NCBI RefSeq assembly: GCF_947493425.1
Contig: NZ_CANLRP010000002.1
Span: 121,647 to 185,646 of the forward strand
DNA from: an uncultured Microscilla sp.
GTDB taxonomy: Bacteria > Bacteroidota > Bacteroidia > Cytophagales > Microscillaceae
DNA length: 64,000 bases
Direction: 5' to 3'
Part shown: positions 9,632 to 18,010 of the stretch, piece after piece
Layout: every line of letters starts with the position of its first letter
How positions within the stretch are numbered: the stretch's first letter is position 1
Position numbers and translations under genes: made by a program
The notes under the pieces: generated by a model
Told to the model about the DNA's origin: nothing
Database searches by the model: none
Seen by the model: the letters and a program-made list of their open reading frames with translations, nothing else

Positions 9632-9645
9632 ACAGACTGGTCTGT
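9632..9645. promoter_or_regulatory. TetR-type palindromic operator in front of the SDR gene
   Basis: ACAGACTGGTCTGT has perfect 6-bp arms around a central TG. It shares GACTGGTCT with the tetR upstream region. AGAC...GTCT palindromes of this type are known operators of NemR-like TetR regulators. It is 64 bases before the SDR start. Confidence 0.65.
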
Positions 9646-9708
9646 TTAGTATATTAAATATTTAGAACTCACCGCTTGAGTTCGTTACACCAATAGACAA
9701 ACAAAAAA

Positions 9709-10470
9709 ATGAACAAATTAGAAGGAAAAGTAGCCATTATTACTGGCGCAACCAGCGGAATGGGTTTGGCCACAGCAAAGTTATTTTTGGCAGAAGGAGC
9801 CAAGGTAGTAGTGACTGGACGCAGTGACGAAAAATTGAAAGCTACGAACGAGGAGTTGGCAAAAATACACGCCAATCATTTTTTAACTGTCAAAGCAGAT
9901 GCCGCCGATGTAGCATCCAACAAAAAAGTATTTGAAGCTACTCAAGACAAATTTGGCAAAGTAGATATTTTGTTTGCCAATGCTGGAGTAGGGCGGTTTA
10001 TGCCTTTAAGCGACGTGACCGAAGCAATGTACGACGAAGTAATGAACACCAACCTCAAAGGACCTTTCTTTTTGGTACAAGCAGGTTTGCCTTATTTCAA
10101 CGAAGGAGCAAGCATTATTTTAAATACGTCGGTGTCTAACCAGATGGGAATGCCTGGAGCCAGCGCTTATGCGGCAAGCAAGGCTGGTTTGCGTTTGCTG
10201 GCCAGGGTATTTGCTGCCGAGCTTTCGGCGCACAAAATTAGAGTAAATGCCATTAGCCCTGGACCCATTGATACACCTATTTGGGGCAAAACCGGAATGC
10301 CTGAAGAGGCAGTTCAGGAAATGGGCGCAGGCATTGCCAATCAGGTAACATTGGGGCGTTTTGGTACCGCCGAAGAAATCGCAAAATCGGTTTTGTTCCT
10401 TGCCTCACAAGATGCTTCGTTTGTAACTGGAATAGAGTTAGAGGTAGATGGTGGAATGAGCCAAGTATAG
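9709..10470 (+). CDS. SDR-family NAD(P)-dependent oxidoreductase
   Basis: This is a 253-residue classical short-chain dehydrogenase. It has the TGATSGMGLATA cofactor glycine motif (residues 13-24), an ADAADVAS acidic turn and the NAGVG motif (about 90). The catalytic Ser lies in ILNTSVSNQMG, the YAASK motif has Tyr and Lys about 13 residues later, and the NAISPGPIDTPIWGK segment follows. It ends with the usual GIELEVDGGMSQV. The substrate cannot be read from sequence. TetR linkage and the operator suggest inducible detoxification or reduction of a small carbonyl compound. A strong terminator follows. Confidence 0.93.
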   Translation: MNKLEGKVAIITGATSGMGLATAKLFLAEGAKVVVTGRSDEKLKATNEELAKIHANHFLTVKADAADVASNKKVFEATQDKFGKVDILFANAGVGRFMPLSDVTEAMYDEVMNTNLKGPFFLVQAGLPYFNEGASIILNTSVSNQMGMPGASAYAASKAGLRLLARVFAAELSAHKIRVNAISPGPIDTPIWGKTGMPEEAVQEMGAGIANQVTLGRFGTAEEIAKSVLFLASQDASFVTGIELEVDGGMSQV

Positions 10471-10535
10471 GGTCGTTGAACGAGCATTAGGGCATTCTTA
10501 GTACATTGACTAAGTTACTTATCAATTAGCTCGAT

Positions 10536-10596
10536 GAGCTCCGAAGACAAGCTTGGAGTTGTAAACCGAACTTGTCTTCGGGGCTCAGTCTTTTTC
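10536..10596 (+). terminator. Rho-independent terminator after the SDR gene
   Basis: A 16-bp stem (GAGCTCCGAAGACAAG against CTTGTCTTCGGGGCTC, one wobble pair) has a 19-base loop and is followed by AGTCTTTTT. It lies 65 bases past the SDR stop codon. Confidence 0.75.
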
Positions 10597-10657
10597 AGCT
10601 AATTTTAAATAAGCTCTTAAAGCCCTCTCATTTTTTCAAAAAACAAAGGGGGTATTA

Positions 10658-11488
10658 TTACTTTTTTGGGGTAGGGGCTAAGGTACGCGTAGCCTTGATT
10701 GAAAACAAGTGTGGTACTTTATCTCCCCAGCCTTTTACCTGCCACCATCCGCTGCCAGGGGTAGTTTCCTGCATATTGGCAAAGCAATTATAAGGGTAAT
10801 AAGCCCGTTCATTCAAAAAATCAATTTTTAAACCATTGTCAATCAATGCATTGACAACCTCGCCAATGCTGTGCCCCCAAGTGTACTCTGTGTGTTTGAG
10901 TGGAGCAGTTTCGTCGGCATAAGTACCTGTGATAGTTTCGTGATCGGGTTGTTGAGTGTTAAAGTAGCTATATTGTACCTGAGTAGTTTCAGGATCTAGG
11001 GTCATTAATAGGGGATGGGTTTCTGCAATATAAAAAAAGCCTCCAGGCTTGAGCCTTTCGGCAATGGTGCGTGCCCACAGTTGCAAGTCGGGCAGCCAGC
11101 ATATAACCCCATACGAGGTATACACAATGTCGAACTTCTGGTCTATTTTGCCTTCCAGTTCCAGTACATTACTACAAACAAATTGTGCCGGAAGCTCAAG
11201 TTCTTCGCTCAACTGTTGGGCAGTACGTATCGCTTCTGGAGCAAAGTCTACCCCAGTAACAGTGGCTCCCAAGTGTGCCCATGACAGGGTATCGAGCCCA
11301 AAATGGCATTGCAAATGCAAAAGTGATTTGCCTTGTACATTGCCTACTTCAACCAGTTCTATAGCATTCAGGCTGTTTTTGGTTTGCTTGAATGTGTCTA
11401 CATCATAAAAATTTGACTTGACATGAAAAGGCGTTTTGTCATCCCATATTTGTCGGTTGGCCTCAAGGTAATCTGATTGCTTGTCCAT
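10658..11488 (-). CDS. Class I SAM-dependent methyltransferase
   Basis: This 276-residue Rossmann methyltransferase has motif I (LLHLQCHFGLDTLSWAHLG, residues 55-73), acidic motif II (VTGVDFAPEAI), motif III (FDIVYTSYGVICWLPDLQLWA) and motif IV/V (LKPGGFFYIAETHP). The N-terminus (YLEANRQIWDDKTPFHVKS) is typical of a stand-alone family of small-molecule methyltransferases in Bacteroidota whose substrate is unknown. It converges on the SDR gene. Repeat copy B lies 53 bases upstream of its start. Confidence 0.88.
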   Translation of the reverse strand: MDKQSDYLEANRQIWDDKTPFHVKSNFYDVDTFKQTKNSLNAIELVEVGNVQGKSLLHLQCHFGLDTLSWAHLGATVTGVDFAPEAIRTAQQLSEELELPAQFVCSNVLELEGKIDQKFDIVYTSYGVICWLPDLQLWARTIAERLKPGGFFYIAETHPLLMTLDPETTQVQYSYFNTQQPDHETITGTYADETAPLKHTEYTWGHSIGEVVNALIDNGLKIDFLNERAYYPYNCFANMQETTPGSGWWQVKGWGDKVPHLFSIKATRTLAPTPKK

Positions 11489-11541
11489 TTGCCAAAAATA
11501 CTATTAAATAAGCTGACGACAAAATCAGGTTTTACCTCTTT

Positions 11542-11702
11542 GGAATTGTTCAAAAATAAATTTACACTCTAAGGGGTGATTTTTCGCCTTGATACTTCGT
11601 TATTTTTATTGCCCGTAGCGCTGCTATGGGCGCAAAAAATAGCCTCGTCTCAAAACAAAACCTCTACCTCAAGAATGGTAATTTAATTTCTCACCATTCC
11701 TT
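11542..11702. repeat. 160-bp dispersed repeat, copy B (inverted)
   Basis: This is the reverse complement of 7918-8077 with a few substitutions. Together the two copies flank the msrC-tetR-SDR-methyltransferase segment in inverted orientation. The 15-mer ATTTTTCGCCTTGAT at 11579-11593 also occurs at 19528-19542, in the element before the qat operon. Confidence 0.85.
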
Positions 11703-11810
11703 TGAGGAATTTTTGGGGTAAGTGCTTCGTTTGGGTTGGGCAAATGTTTCACTATCAAGCCTGGCTAAACTTACCTGAGAATAAGTACATTGTAAAATAA
11801 ATAAGTTGTT

Positions 11811-11903
11811 GCGTAGCTCGAGGTTCGTTTGGTTTCTGACGATGATCAAAAATTGAGCAGAGTTAGTTTACAATTCCGATGCATATCGGAACCGGAGCTA
11901 CGC
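11811..11903. repeat. 93-bp inverted-repeat element
   Basis: The left end GCGTAGCTCGAGGTTCG (11811-11827) and right end GGAACCGGAGCTACGC (11888-11903) are inverted copies with two or three differences. The interior holds a small ATTCCGATGCATATCGGAAC palindrome. The 710-base spacer 11489-12199 holds copy B, this element and no convincing gene. A 63-codon + strand reading from 11905 is not protein-like. Confidence 0.6.
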
Positions 11904-12199
11904 GATGTTTTTGATAAGAAGTCAGGGGACAAAGGAAGCCGAAAAAAGCATAAGGCATTTAGTTTACAGTGTAATAAGTCAGAAAATTAAACTGAGTAAC
12001 ACACCTGCCAATAAAATAGTGCCTATGAGCAATATTTCCAGGCTCGATAAATTTCTCTTCATAACAAAGGGTCTGGAAAAGTTGAAAATTTTGTAAAGAT
12101 ATTATGCAAAAACTATGATAAATATCATTTTATATTGAAAACATTTTATTTAGGCGATTGGTTTTAAGAGGCATATATTCACCCTAAAATCTCGCCATT

Positions 12200-12436
12200 A
12201 TGAAAAAAGGAGTGCTTATTCCCATTATCGTTACTACAGTATATTTATTGATATATACGTTTACCCCTCATTTATCTATTTCAGCTAAAGTCATCATTGC
12301 CTTATTTGTATTTTCTCCTTTTCTGATGATTTGGATGGTATTGAGCATACTTATCAAAGGAGAACCCAGCAAAAAGAAGTTCTCTGATGGGCACTGGTAT
12401 GAAGATGTAAACAAAGTTTATTCGCGAGATGCCTGA
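12200..12436 (+). CDS. Small two-helix membrane protein, unknown function
   Basis: This 78-residue protein has two predicted membrane helices at about residues 6-22 and 28-52. A short charged C-terminal tail (GEPSKKKFSDGHWYEDVNKVYSRDA) follows and is likely cytosolic. I recognise no family. Good hydrophobic periodicity, an ATG start and a sensible tail argue for a real gene. It lies upstream of a Crp/Fnr regulator, but a 207-base gap makes an operon unlikely. Confidence 0.65.
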   Translation: MKKGVLIPIIVTTVYLLIYTFTPHLSISAKVIIALFVFSPFLMIWMVLSILIKGEPSKKKFSDGHWYEDVNKVYSRDA

Positions 12437-12643
12437 TTTTTTTTCTGGAAAGCAACCATTTGTACTTGCTTGCTTGTATAGTTGGTACCCGATTGACAAT
12501 CTAAGTACTGAGGCAAAATTAAATATATCTAATGAGTAGGTGTAACTGTCATATTATGAGTGAGTTATTTCTATTTGTAGCACCGATATACATCGGTATT
12601 TAAGGACTTATAACTAATTGCTTGCCGCTACTTGTAACTGCAA

Positions 12644-13327
12644 ATGTATATGAAAAATGTATGGTTTTTAGAAAATGTTAATTTATTTAACTTGTTATGC
12701 CCTCATAGGCTTAAGGCCTATAAAAAAGAGCATAGTTTTGAGCAGTACAACAAAAATGATTTTGTGTACCTTGATCAAGACCAGGCAGACAAGGTATACC
12801 TGATTATCAAAGGAAAAGTGAAGATTTCTTCTTATACCGAAGACGGTGAAGAGATAGTGAAAGCTATTTTAACAAAAGGAGAAGTTTTTGGCGAATTGGC
12901 AGCTTTGGGCGAAAGCCACCGAAATGATTACGCGCAGGCAGTAGCCGCCACCACTATTTGTGCGGTAGACACTCAAACCTTGCAAACCCTTCTCAAAAAC
13001 CAACAAGAGTTTAGCCTTAACATTTATAAACTGGTGGGTTGGCGCATAAAAAAACTAGAGCACCGTTTGTCATTGCTTATGTTTAAAGATGCCCGTACCC
13101 GTTTGATCGAGTTTTTGAAAAACATGGGCAGCGAACAAGGCGAAGCCAAAGGCAATACGATTGAGATTAACCATTTACTTACCCAAAAAGACATTGCCGA
13201 CTTGATTGGCGTATCGCGTCCTACGCTTAATTCACTGCTCAATGAGTTGAAAAGTGAAGGAATGGTAGATTTTCAGCGAAAAGTAATCAAGTTGTATAAA
13301 AATAAACTGGAACTGTTAGCCAGCTAA
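12644..13327 (+). CDS. Crp/Fnr-family transcriptional regulator
   Basis: This 227-residue protein has an N-terminal cyclic-nucleotide-binding beta-roll (about residues 20-125) with VYLIIKGKVKISSYTEDGEEIV and GEVFGELAALGESHRNDYAQA. The latter is the phosphate-binding-cassette position, but lacks the canonical RxA cAMP signature. A dimerisation helix follows, then a winged helix-turn-helix (about 155-220) with LTQKDIADLIGVSRPTLNSLLNELK. No Fnr-type N-terminal Cys cluster is seen; only Cys21 and Cys107 are present. Start codons at 12644 and 12650 are both possible. A 12-bp terminator hairpin follows the gene. Confidence 0.92.
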   Translation: MYMKNVWFLENVNLFNLLCPHRLKAYKKEHSFEQYNKNDFVYLDQDQADKVYLIIKGKVKISSYTEDGEEIVKAILTKGEVFGELAALGESHRNDYAQAVAATTICAVDTQTLQTLLKNQQEFSLNIYKLVGWRIKKLEHRLSLLMFKDARTRLIEFLKNMGSEQGEAKGNTIEINHLLTQKDIADLIGVSRPTLNSLLNELKSEGMVDFQRKVIKLYKNKLELLAS

Positions 13328-13440
13328 CAGTTGATATGTTTAATAATGCTTGTTTTGTAATACCAGAGTCTAAGGCTCTGTGTATCGCTGATTGCAAGTG
13401 AATACTCCGATTGGTGATCGGGTAAATTTTCAAGTTGTCA

Positions 13441-13477
13441 TCAATGGAAGCATGGTGTGCTTCCATTGATTTTTTTA
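13441..13477 (+). terminator. Rho-independent terminator after the Crp/Fnr gene
   Basis: A perfect 12-bp stem (TCAATGGAAGCA / TGCTTCCATTGA) with a TGGTG loop is followed by a run of seven T residues. It lies between the convergent Crp/Fnr and peptidase genes. A smaller CAGAG...CTCTG hairpin precedes it at about 13365. Confidence 0.85.
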
Positions 13478-13486
13478 TCATTTATA

Positions 13487-14458
13487 CTACTTCAGTTTCA
13501 GCCTTGTGGGGGTATCTTTGCCTGCTACAATACTACGTACGCCCAGTGCTACAGCTTTTATCATATCGGTTAGGTTTTCAATATCAAGCGTGTTTACTTC
13601 ATCGCTTACCTGGTGGTAGTGTTTATCATTGGCAATATCAACCGACGAAATAGTGTGTGCCGGAATACCGTGACGTGCCAAGGCATAATTGTCTGAGCGT
13701 TGAAACAAATTATACTTTTTGTAAGGGTCGGGGTGAAAGGTAAAGCCAGTACCTTGAGCGTTTTCTTGTAAAATTTTGCCCAGGTTCGAGTAGCTATAGC
13801 CAGTAATAAAAGCTCCTTTGCGTCCAAACTTAGATGCTTTGCCTACCATTTCTATATTAATGCCTGCCACAATTTTAGCCAATTGCGATTTTTTGAGTTG
13901 TTTGCCAAAATAAGTAGAACCCACCAAGCCTATTTCCTCAGCAGTAAAAGCCACAAACATCAAGGTACGTTGGTTGTTGCCTTGTTTGCTGAAATAATGT
14001 GCCAGTGAAATCACCGCAGTAACCCCTGATGCGTCATCGTCAGCACCATTATAAATAGAGTCTCCTTTGGCTCCTTTACGAACCCCCAAGTGATCGTAGT
14101 GAGCTGAAAATACCACGATTTCTTCCCTGGTTTTTTTGTTTTTACTTTTACCCGGTATCACCCCCAGCACATTGAGCATGGGCAACCCTTGGTGGGTAAA
14201 TTTTTGATCATAATTTTTGAACCCTGGCAGAGGCTTCAATCCAGCTTTGGTAAATTCCTGGGCAATAAAAGCAGCCGCTTTTTTTTCTCCTTCGGTGCCT
14301 GCCTTTCGCCCCATCATATTGTCGGCAGCCAAGCTTGAAATGATGCTTTTGACCTGCTTTTGTTTAATGCTTTCTTCAACTTTTTGTGCTTGTGCACAAG
14401 AGTATAACCCGCAGAAGATCAGCAGGTAAGCTATTTTAGATTGTAGTATGTTTTTCAT
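13487..14458 (-). CDS. M28-family zinc aminopeptidase, probable lipoprotein
   Basis: This 323-residue protein has an N-terminal signal with a plausible lipobox (LYSC, Cys21), suggesting an exported or outer-membrane-attached enzyme. The M28 di-zinc site is visible: His in SAHYDHLG, bridging Asp in YNGADDDASGV, the catalytic EE of FTAEEIGLVGS, an Asp/Glu in GINIEMVG, and a C-terminal His in GIPAHTISS. M28 peptidases remove N-terminal residues from peptides. The gene converges on the Crp/Fnr gene. Confidence 0.92.
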   Translation of the reverse strand: MKNILQSKIAYLLIFCGLYSCAQAQKVEESIKQKQVKSIISSLAADNMMGRKAGTEGEKKAAAFIAQEFTKAGLKPLPGFKNYDQKFTHQGLPMLNVLGVIPGKSKNKKTREEIVVFSAHYDHLGVRKGAKGDSIYNGADDDASGVTAVISLAHYFSKQGNNQRTLMFVAFTAEEIGLVGSTYFGKQLKKSQLAKIVAGINIEMVGKASKFGRKGAFITGYSYSNLGKILQENAQGTGFTFHPDPYKKYNLFQRSDNYALARHGIPAHTISSVDIANDKHYHQVSDEVNTLDIENLTDMIKAVALGVRSIVAGKDTPTRLKLK

Positions 14459-14553
14459 TGTATATCAATTATAGGTACAAGGTTTCAGATGACAAGCTTT
14501 CGGTTTTTGATCAAATACGCAAATCAAAAAATACCCATGACTGGAAGCAGTGC

Positions 14554-15378
14554 TTACTTCCGGCTATTTACAAAATAGGTAAAACTGTTTCGGTTACTAG
14601 GGAATTTAAAAAAACGTTTAAGGCTCATGTAGTTCTTTTTGTCTACTGCATAATCATAAGCAAACTTAGCAATTCTTAGCGAAGCATTTTCATAATGAAA
14701 TAACCGCAAAACCCCCCGTATTTGTTTTACACTGAGACAGCGGTATTGTTGAATTACTCTTTTGGCGGTAGCCTCCTTCATGTCGTTGGTGTATATTCGC
14801 CTGACTTTTCTACGCATAGCCTTGTACTCTGCCTCGCTAATGGCCGATAAACAGGGGGTATGGGTAATATTGGTGGGGTTAGAGTTGTTGTTGTTGCCGT
14901 TGTTGTTGTTATTAGAATTATTATTTGAGTGATTGTTGTTACCCCCGCTTTGTCGCTGTTTGCGGGCAAACTGCAAAAATGCATTGGTTGCTTCACTGGT
15001 TTGGAGTATTTGGGTGGCTTGTCCATAGTGCAGCAAGTCGTATACATGAGGTGCAGCCTGCTTTAGAAAATTCAATCGGTTATTTTCATCTTTTAGCAAA
15101 CTCCCCAGCTTCATTATTTGTGCCACTGCCAAGCAATTATCTTTGAGTACTTCTAGAGCTATCAGCATTTTTTGTGCCTCATCGGGCGTATTGAACACCT
15201 GCCGGGCAAGCGGAATAAATATGGCTTCTGACATAGGAAGGTCACAGTTGCGCTTGCCTTTGTATCCGTTATAGTCAGGATAGTTTAAGTCAGGAAACTT
15301 CAATGAATCGGTTTGGGCAAAGCTTGCTTGTTGCCAAACCAGGCAAATCAAGCATACAATCAATAGTTTTAGGTTCAT
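14554..15378 (-). CDS. Secreted DUF4476 protein with Asn-rich linker
   Basis: A signal peptide (cleavage near FAQT) precedes two DUF4476 units of about 90 residues. The first is CDLPMSEAIFIPLARQVF...CLAVAQIMKLGSLL. The second is CLSAISEAEYKAMRRKV...CLSVKQIRGVLRLF...FAYDYAVDKKNY. DUF4476 is an all-helical domain of unknown function found in Bacteroidota secreted proteins. The units are joined by an Asn/Ser-rich stretch encoded by about 14885-14945. The start at 15378 is chosen because it begins the signal peptide; a 22-codon extension to 15444 is not signal-like. It is the last of three adjacent DUF4476 genes on this strand. Confidence 0.85.
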   Translation of the reverse strand: MNLKLLIVCLICLVWQQASFAQTDSLKFPDLNYPDYNGYKGKRNCDLPMSEAIFIPLARQVFNTPDEAQKMLIALEVLKDNCLAVAQIMKLGSLLKDENNRLNFLKQAAPHVYDLLHYGQATQILQTSEATNAFLQFARKQRQSGGNNNHSNNNSNNNNNGNNNNSNPTNITHTPCLSAISEAEYKAMRRKVRRIYTNDMKEATAKRVIQQYRCLSVKQIRGVLRLFHYENASLRIAKFAYDYAVDKKNYMSLKRFFKFPSNRNSFTYFVNSRK

Positions 15379-15403
15379 CATATTTCGGTATAATAAATAA
15401 ACA

Positions 15404-15430
15404 AACCATAGTTGGACTATAACTATGGTT
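15404..15430. other. Hairpin between DUF4476 genes
   Basis: AACCATAGT / ACTATGGTT forms a perfect 9-bp stem with a 9-base loop. On the minus strand it is followed by a T-rich stretch, so it may act as a weak terminator or attenuator between the second and first DUF4476 genes. Confidence 0.45.
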
Positions 15431-15466
15431 CGATAAATATACAATAAGTGTTGTTTGTTTAAACAG

Positions 15467-16543
15467 TTATTTTTGCGTTTTTAGCCAGTTCATAAAATCC
15501 CTTTTAGTAAAAGTAGACCTGAATATGGTTGCCATCTGGTGATAGTCCTCTTTTTTGTGCGCGTAATTATAAGCCCATTTTGCGTATTTGAGCTTGTCGC
15601 TCGAAAAAGTGAACTGACCCCCTATAGTTTTAAGCTGGTCAATAGAATAACATTTGTTTTTAGTTTTAAAAATGCTTTGTAACAAACTAAACTTTTTTCG
15701 GTCAATCCACTCTTTTTTTACCTGACTGTTTATACCCTTAAAATCATTGTCATCAATTAGGCAAGACTCTTCCTTTTTTGTGCCCGACTTGCTATTCAAA
15801 AAAAGGTCAAAGTCTTGTTGGGTAGTGAGCGAGTTAAGCGCTACTCGTGCCGAAGCATAATTTCCTACATCATATACCCGGTCAAAAGCACCTTTGAGCA
15901 AAGCCAGTCGGTGGTTGTCTTGTTTTACCAACGACACCATTTTCATTACTTGGGCGGTAGTCATACAATTACTCGTAAGTGCTTGCCAAGCTTGGGTGTA
16001 GCGGCTGGTTTCATCGCTTTGCTGGTGTACTTGGGTGGCATAGGTCATAAATATGGGTTGGCTGATAAAACTGCTACAGTTATTAGTCCCCTGGTATCCG
16101 GCAAGGGTGGGGTAGTTCCAATGAGGAAAAGTAACCTGGCCTGGGTTGCCTGTGCCTCCCGACCCACCCTTGCGTAGTGCCATAATGTGTTGATGTGCCC
16201 TGGCTACATTTCGAAAGCTCTTGAAAGCGTCGTATACGTGATGAAAATGGCGACGGTCGTAGGTTTTGAGGTAAGCTTCCTTAACAAAAGCTACCCGCGA
16301 TTGGTCGGTTTGAAACGATGCAGCAATTTGTTTGACCTGGCTACTGGTAACACAGTTGAGGCGCACCAGGTTGATGGCTGCTTTGAGTTTATTGTTTTCA
16401 TTGGGTTGCCGATCCAAGCCTTTGTACTTTTGCTGAAAAGCATAGTTAGACAATGGGTTGGTACAACCTCGGCGGTGGTTTTGAGCAAAAAGCGAGGAAG
16501 AGAATATAAGCCCAATAAGGGTAAAATAGTAAAGTTTTTTCAT
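15467..16543 (-). CDS. Secreted protein with three DUF4476 units
   Basis: The 358-residue protein begins with a signal peptide (cleavage near LFAQ). It contains three DUF4476-like units, at about residues 26-125, 155-255 and 263-358. Each has a Cys in the first helix, a second Cys in a (C)xxSxQVKxIA or CMTTAQVMKMV helix, and an F/YAYxxxxD motif near the end. The paired Cys residues recur in all units, so an intra-unit disulfide is plausible in an exported protein. Its linker after unit 1 is Gly-rich (RKGGSGGTGNPGQ). It sits 88 bases upstream of the next DUF4476 gene. Function is unknown. Confidence 0.85.
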   Translation of the reverse strand: MKKLYYFTLIGLIFSSSLFAQNHRRGCTNPLSNYAFQQKYKGLDRQPNENNKLKAAINLVRLNCVTSSQVKQIAASFQTDQSRVAFVKEAYLKTYDRRHFHHVYDAFKSFRNVARAHQHIMALRKGGSGGTGNPGQVTFPHWNYPTLAGYQGTNNCSSFISQPIFMTYATQVHQQSDETSRYTQAWQALTSNCMTTAQVMKMVSLVKQDNHRLALLKGAFDRVYDVGNYASARVALNSLTTQQDFDLFLNSKSGTKKEESCLIDDNDFKGINSQVKKEWIDRKKFSLLQSIFKTKNKCYSIDQLKTIGGQFTFSSDKLKYAKWAYNYAHKKEDYHQMATIFRSTFTKRDFMNWLKTQK

Positions 16544-16579
16544 GGATTGTTAATAAATTAAGGTTTGTATAAATGATAC

Positions 16580-16613
16580 CACACACTTTTATTACTACGA
16601 ATAAAAGCGTGTG
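16580..16613. other. Strong hairpin upstream of the second DUF4476 gene
   Basis: CACACACTTTTATT and AATAAAAGCGTGTG form a 14-bp stem with one mismatch around an ACTACG loop. It starts 37 bases upstream of the 16543 start codon on the minus strand. No T-run follows, so it is more likely a leader structure or protein-binding site than a terminator. Confidence 0.45.
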
Positions 16614-16749
16614 ATAAGTACTGCAAAATTGGCTTAAGACTGGCAAAGTGATTTTGAATTACAAAATATGACACCCATTCGTTACTTTTAGGTCAAGTGT
16701 GTCTTTAGCCAATTTAAAAATGAATTATTTGTTCTTATTTATCAGTGCA

Positions 16750-17724
16750 TTATCTTCTTTGTTGACTGTTGACATAACGTAAAAAAGCTTCACGGTCTGA
16801 AGAAAACCTAAACATATTAGATAATTGATGGTATTTTCTTTTATTACAAGTATAATTATAGGCAAATTTAAGAAAAGTCATTTTATCGCAACTAAAACGA
16901 AACTCTTGGGCAATGCTACGAATTTGAGCCACTACAAACATCTTTCGTTTAATCTGAAACATATTCTTGGCAGTGCTCATCTTGCTTGAGTTAAAGCGTT
17001 CGCGTTGAACACTGTGTAACACTTCCATGTAACCACGTTGCCCGATTAACCCAGCGCTGTGTCCCCCAGAACCACAGCCTCCACCACCAGTGCTGCAACT
17101 TCCACAATGCCCAAGTTTTTGCCCACATTTGCACCATTTTTTTACGCCACCGTTTCCACACTTGCCACAATGCCCAAGTTTTTGCCCACATTTACACCAT
17201 TTTTTTCCACCATTGCCGCATCCTCCATAGTGCCCAGACCTTTTACCGCATTTACACCATTTTTTTCCACCACCATTGCCACATCCTCCATAGTGTCCAG
17301 ACCTTTTACCGCATTTACACCATTTTTTTCCACCACCATTGCGCCCGTGTTTATGTACATATCTTTTGAGTTTTTGCCGAAAGTGAGCCTGGTAAAATGT
17401 GCTGTATACACAACTAAAGTTGCGACGGTCTACCGTATTATGAAAAGCTACCTTGGCAAATGCCAGTCGGTTTTGGTCTTTGCGAAAAACCTGCGCTATA
17501 GCCCTCACCTGATGACTACTAAGGCAGTGGTTACGAGCCACCCGTTGGGCTGTCTGGAGCTTCTGGGAACCACGCTTTTGCTGAATTCTACGTTTTTTTT
17601 GTTTAAACAAATGAGGTGGAATCGCCTGTCGGCAACGACGCTGTGCCTGTGCCGAAGACAATAGAACGGTACTGAAGCAAAACAGCAAAAGCAAGCAAAT
17701 AATGGGAGTATACCTTGTTATCAT
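16750..17724 (-). CDS. Secreted DUF4476 protein with Cys/Gly metal-knuckle-like repeats
   Basis: A signal peptide (cleavage near SAQAQ, residue 28) is followed by DUF4476 unit 1 (about 30-125) and unit 2 (229-324). The linker at residues 130-212 holds four tandem repeats of about 20-21 residues. Their core is WCKCG-x(4)-GH-x-G-x-C, a CxC-x(5)-H-x(3)-C spacing reminiscent of zinc-knuckle motifs. The last two repeats gain an extra Cys (GHCGKC, GHCGSC), and a Gly/Cys run follows. Whether the repeats bind metal or form disulfides cannot be told from sequence. Unit 2 is unusually basic. The gene shares orientation and probably origin with the other two DUF4476 genes. Confidence 0.82.
   Translation of the reverse strand: MITRYTPIICLLLLFCFSTVLLSSAQAQRRCRQAIPPHLFKQKKRRIQQKRGSQKLQTAQRVARNHCLSSHQVRAIAQVFRKDQNRLAFAKVAFHNTVDRRNFSCVYSTFYQAHFRQKLKRYVHKHGRNGGGKKWCKCGKRSGHYGGCGNGGGKKWCKCGKRSGHYGGCGNGGKKWCKCGQKLGHCGKCGNGGVKKWCKCGQKLGHCGSCSTGGGGCGSGGHSAGLIGQRGYMEVLHSVQRERFNSSKMSTAKNMFQIKRKMFVVAQIRSIAQEFRFSCDKMTFLKFAYNYTCNKRKYHQLSNMFRFSSDREAFLRYVNSQQRR
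17089..17337. repeat. Coding tandem repeat, four units of about 60-63 bp
   Basis: Four in-frame units encode the WCKCG...GHxGxC repeats of the third DUF4476 protein. Units 1 and 2 are almost identical in DNA and identical in protein. Units 3 and 4 form a second, more similar pair. This suggests stepwise duplication and a potential for copy-number change. Confidence 0.85.
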
Positions 17725-18010
17725 AGTATAGATGTTTGTTTCTCTGGTATCTGCAGAGAAGGTGAATGAATGATTGTGTCACCCCTACGCGGATAAAAAT
17801 CTCTCGCGTCCTGGTTTTTATACTATGATCACTTCACTTTATACGAGGTGTTGTTTGTGTATTACAACTATTTGAAAAGCATAATTTTATCGTTAAAATG
17901 TACTAAATTTACTTTGCTATAAAAAAGAACAGTTTTGCTCGGTTTTACCCAGCGAGCTTGCCTCCTTTTGACTGATTTTTAAGTCTTTAAAAAATTGCTC
18001 AAGTGAATGT

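Noticed and set aside
11905..12096. 63-codon + strand frame
   Set aside because: It starts at the end of an inverted-repeat element, has no family-like pattern and no promoter; more likely chance.
17089..17337. Regular repeats resembling a CRISPR array
   Set aside because: The repeats are in-frame coding units without unique spacers and no cas gene is near.
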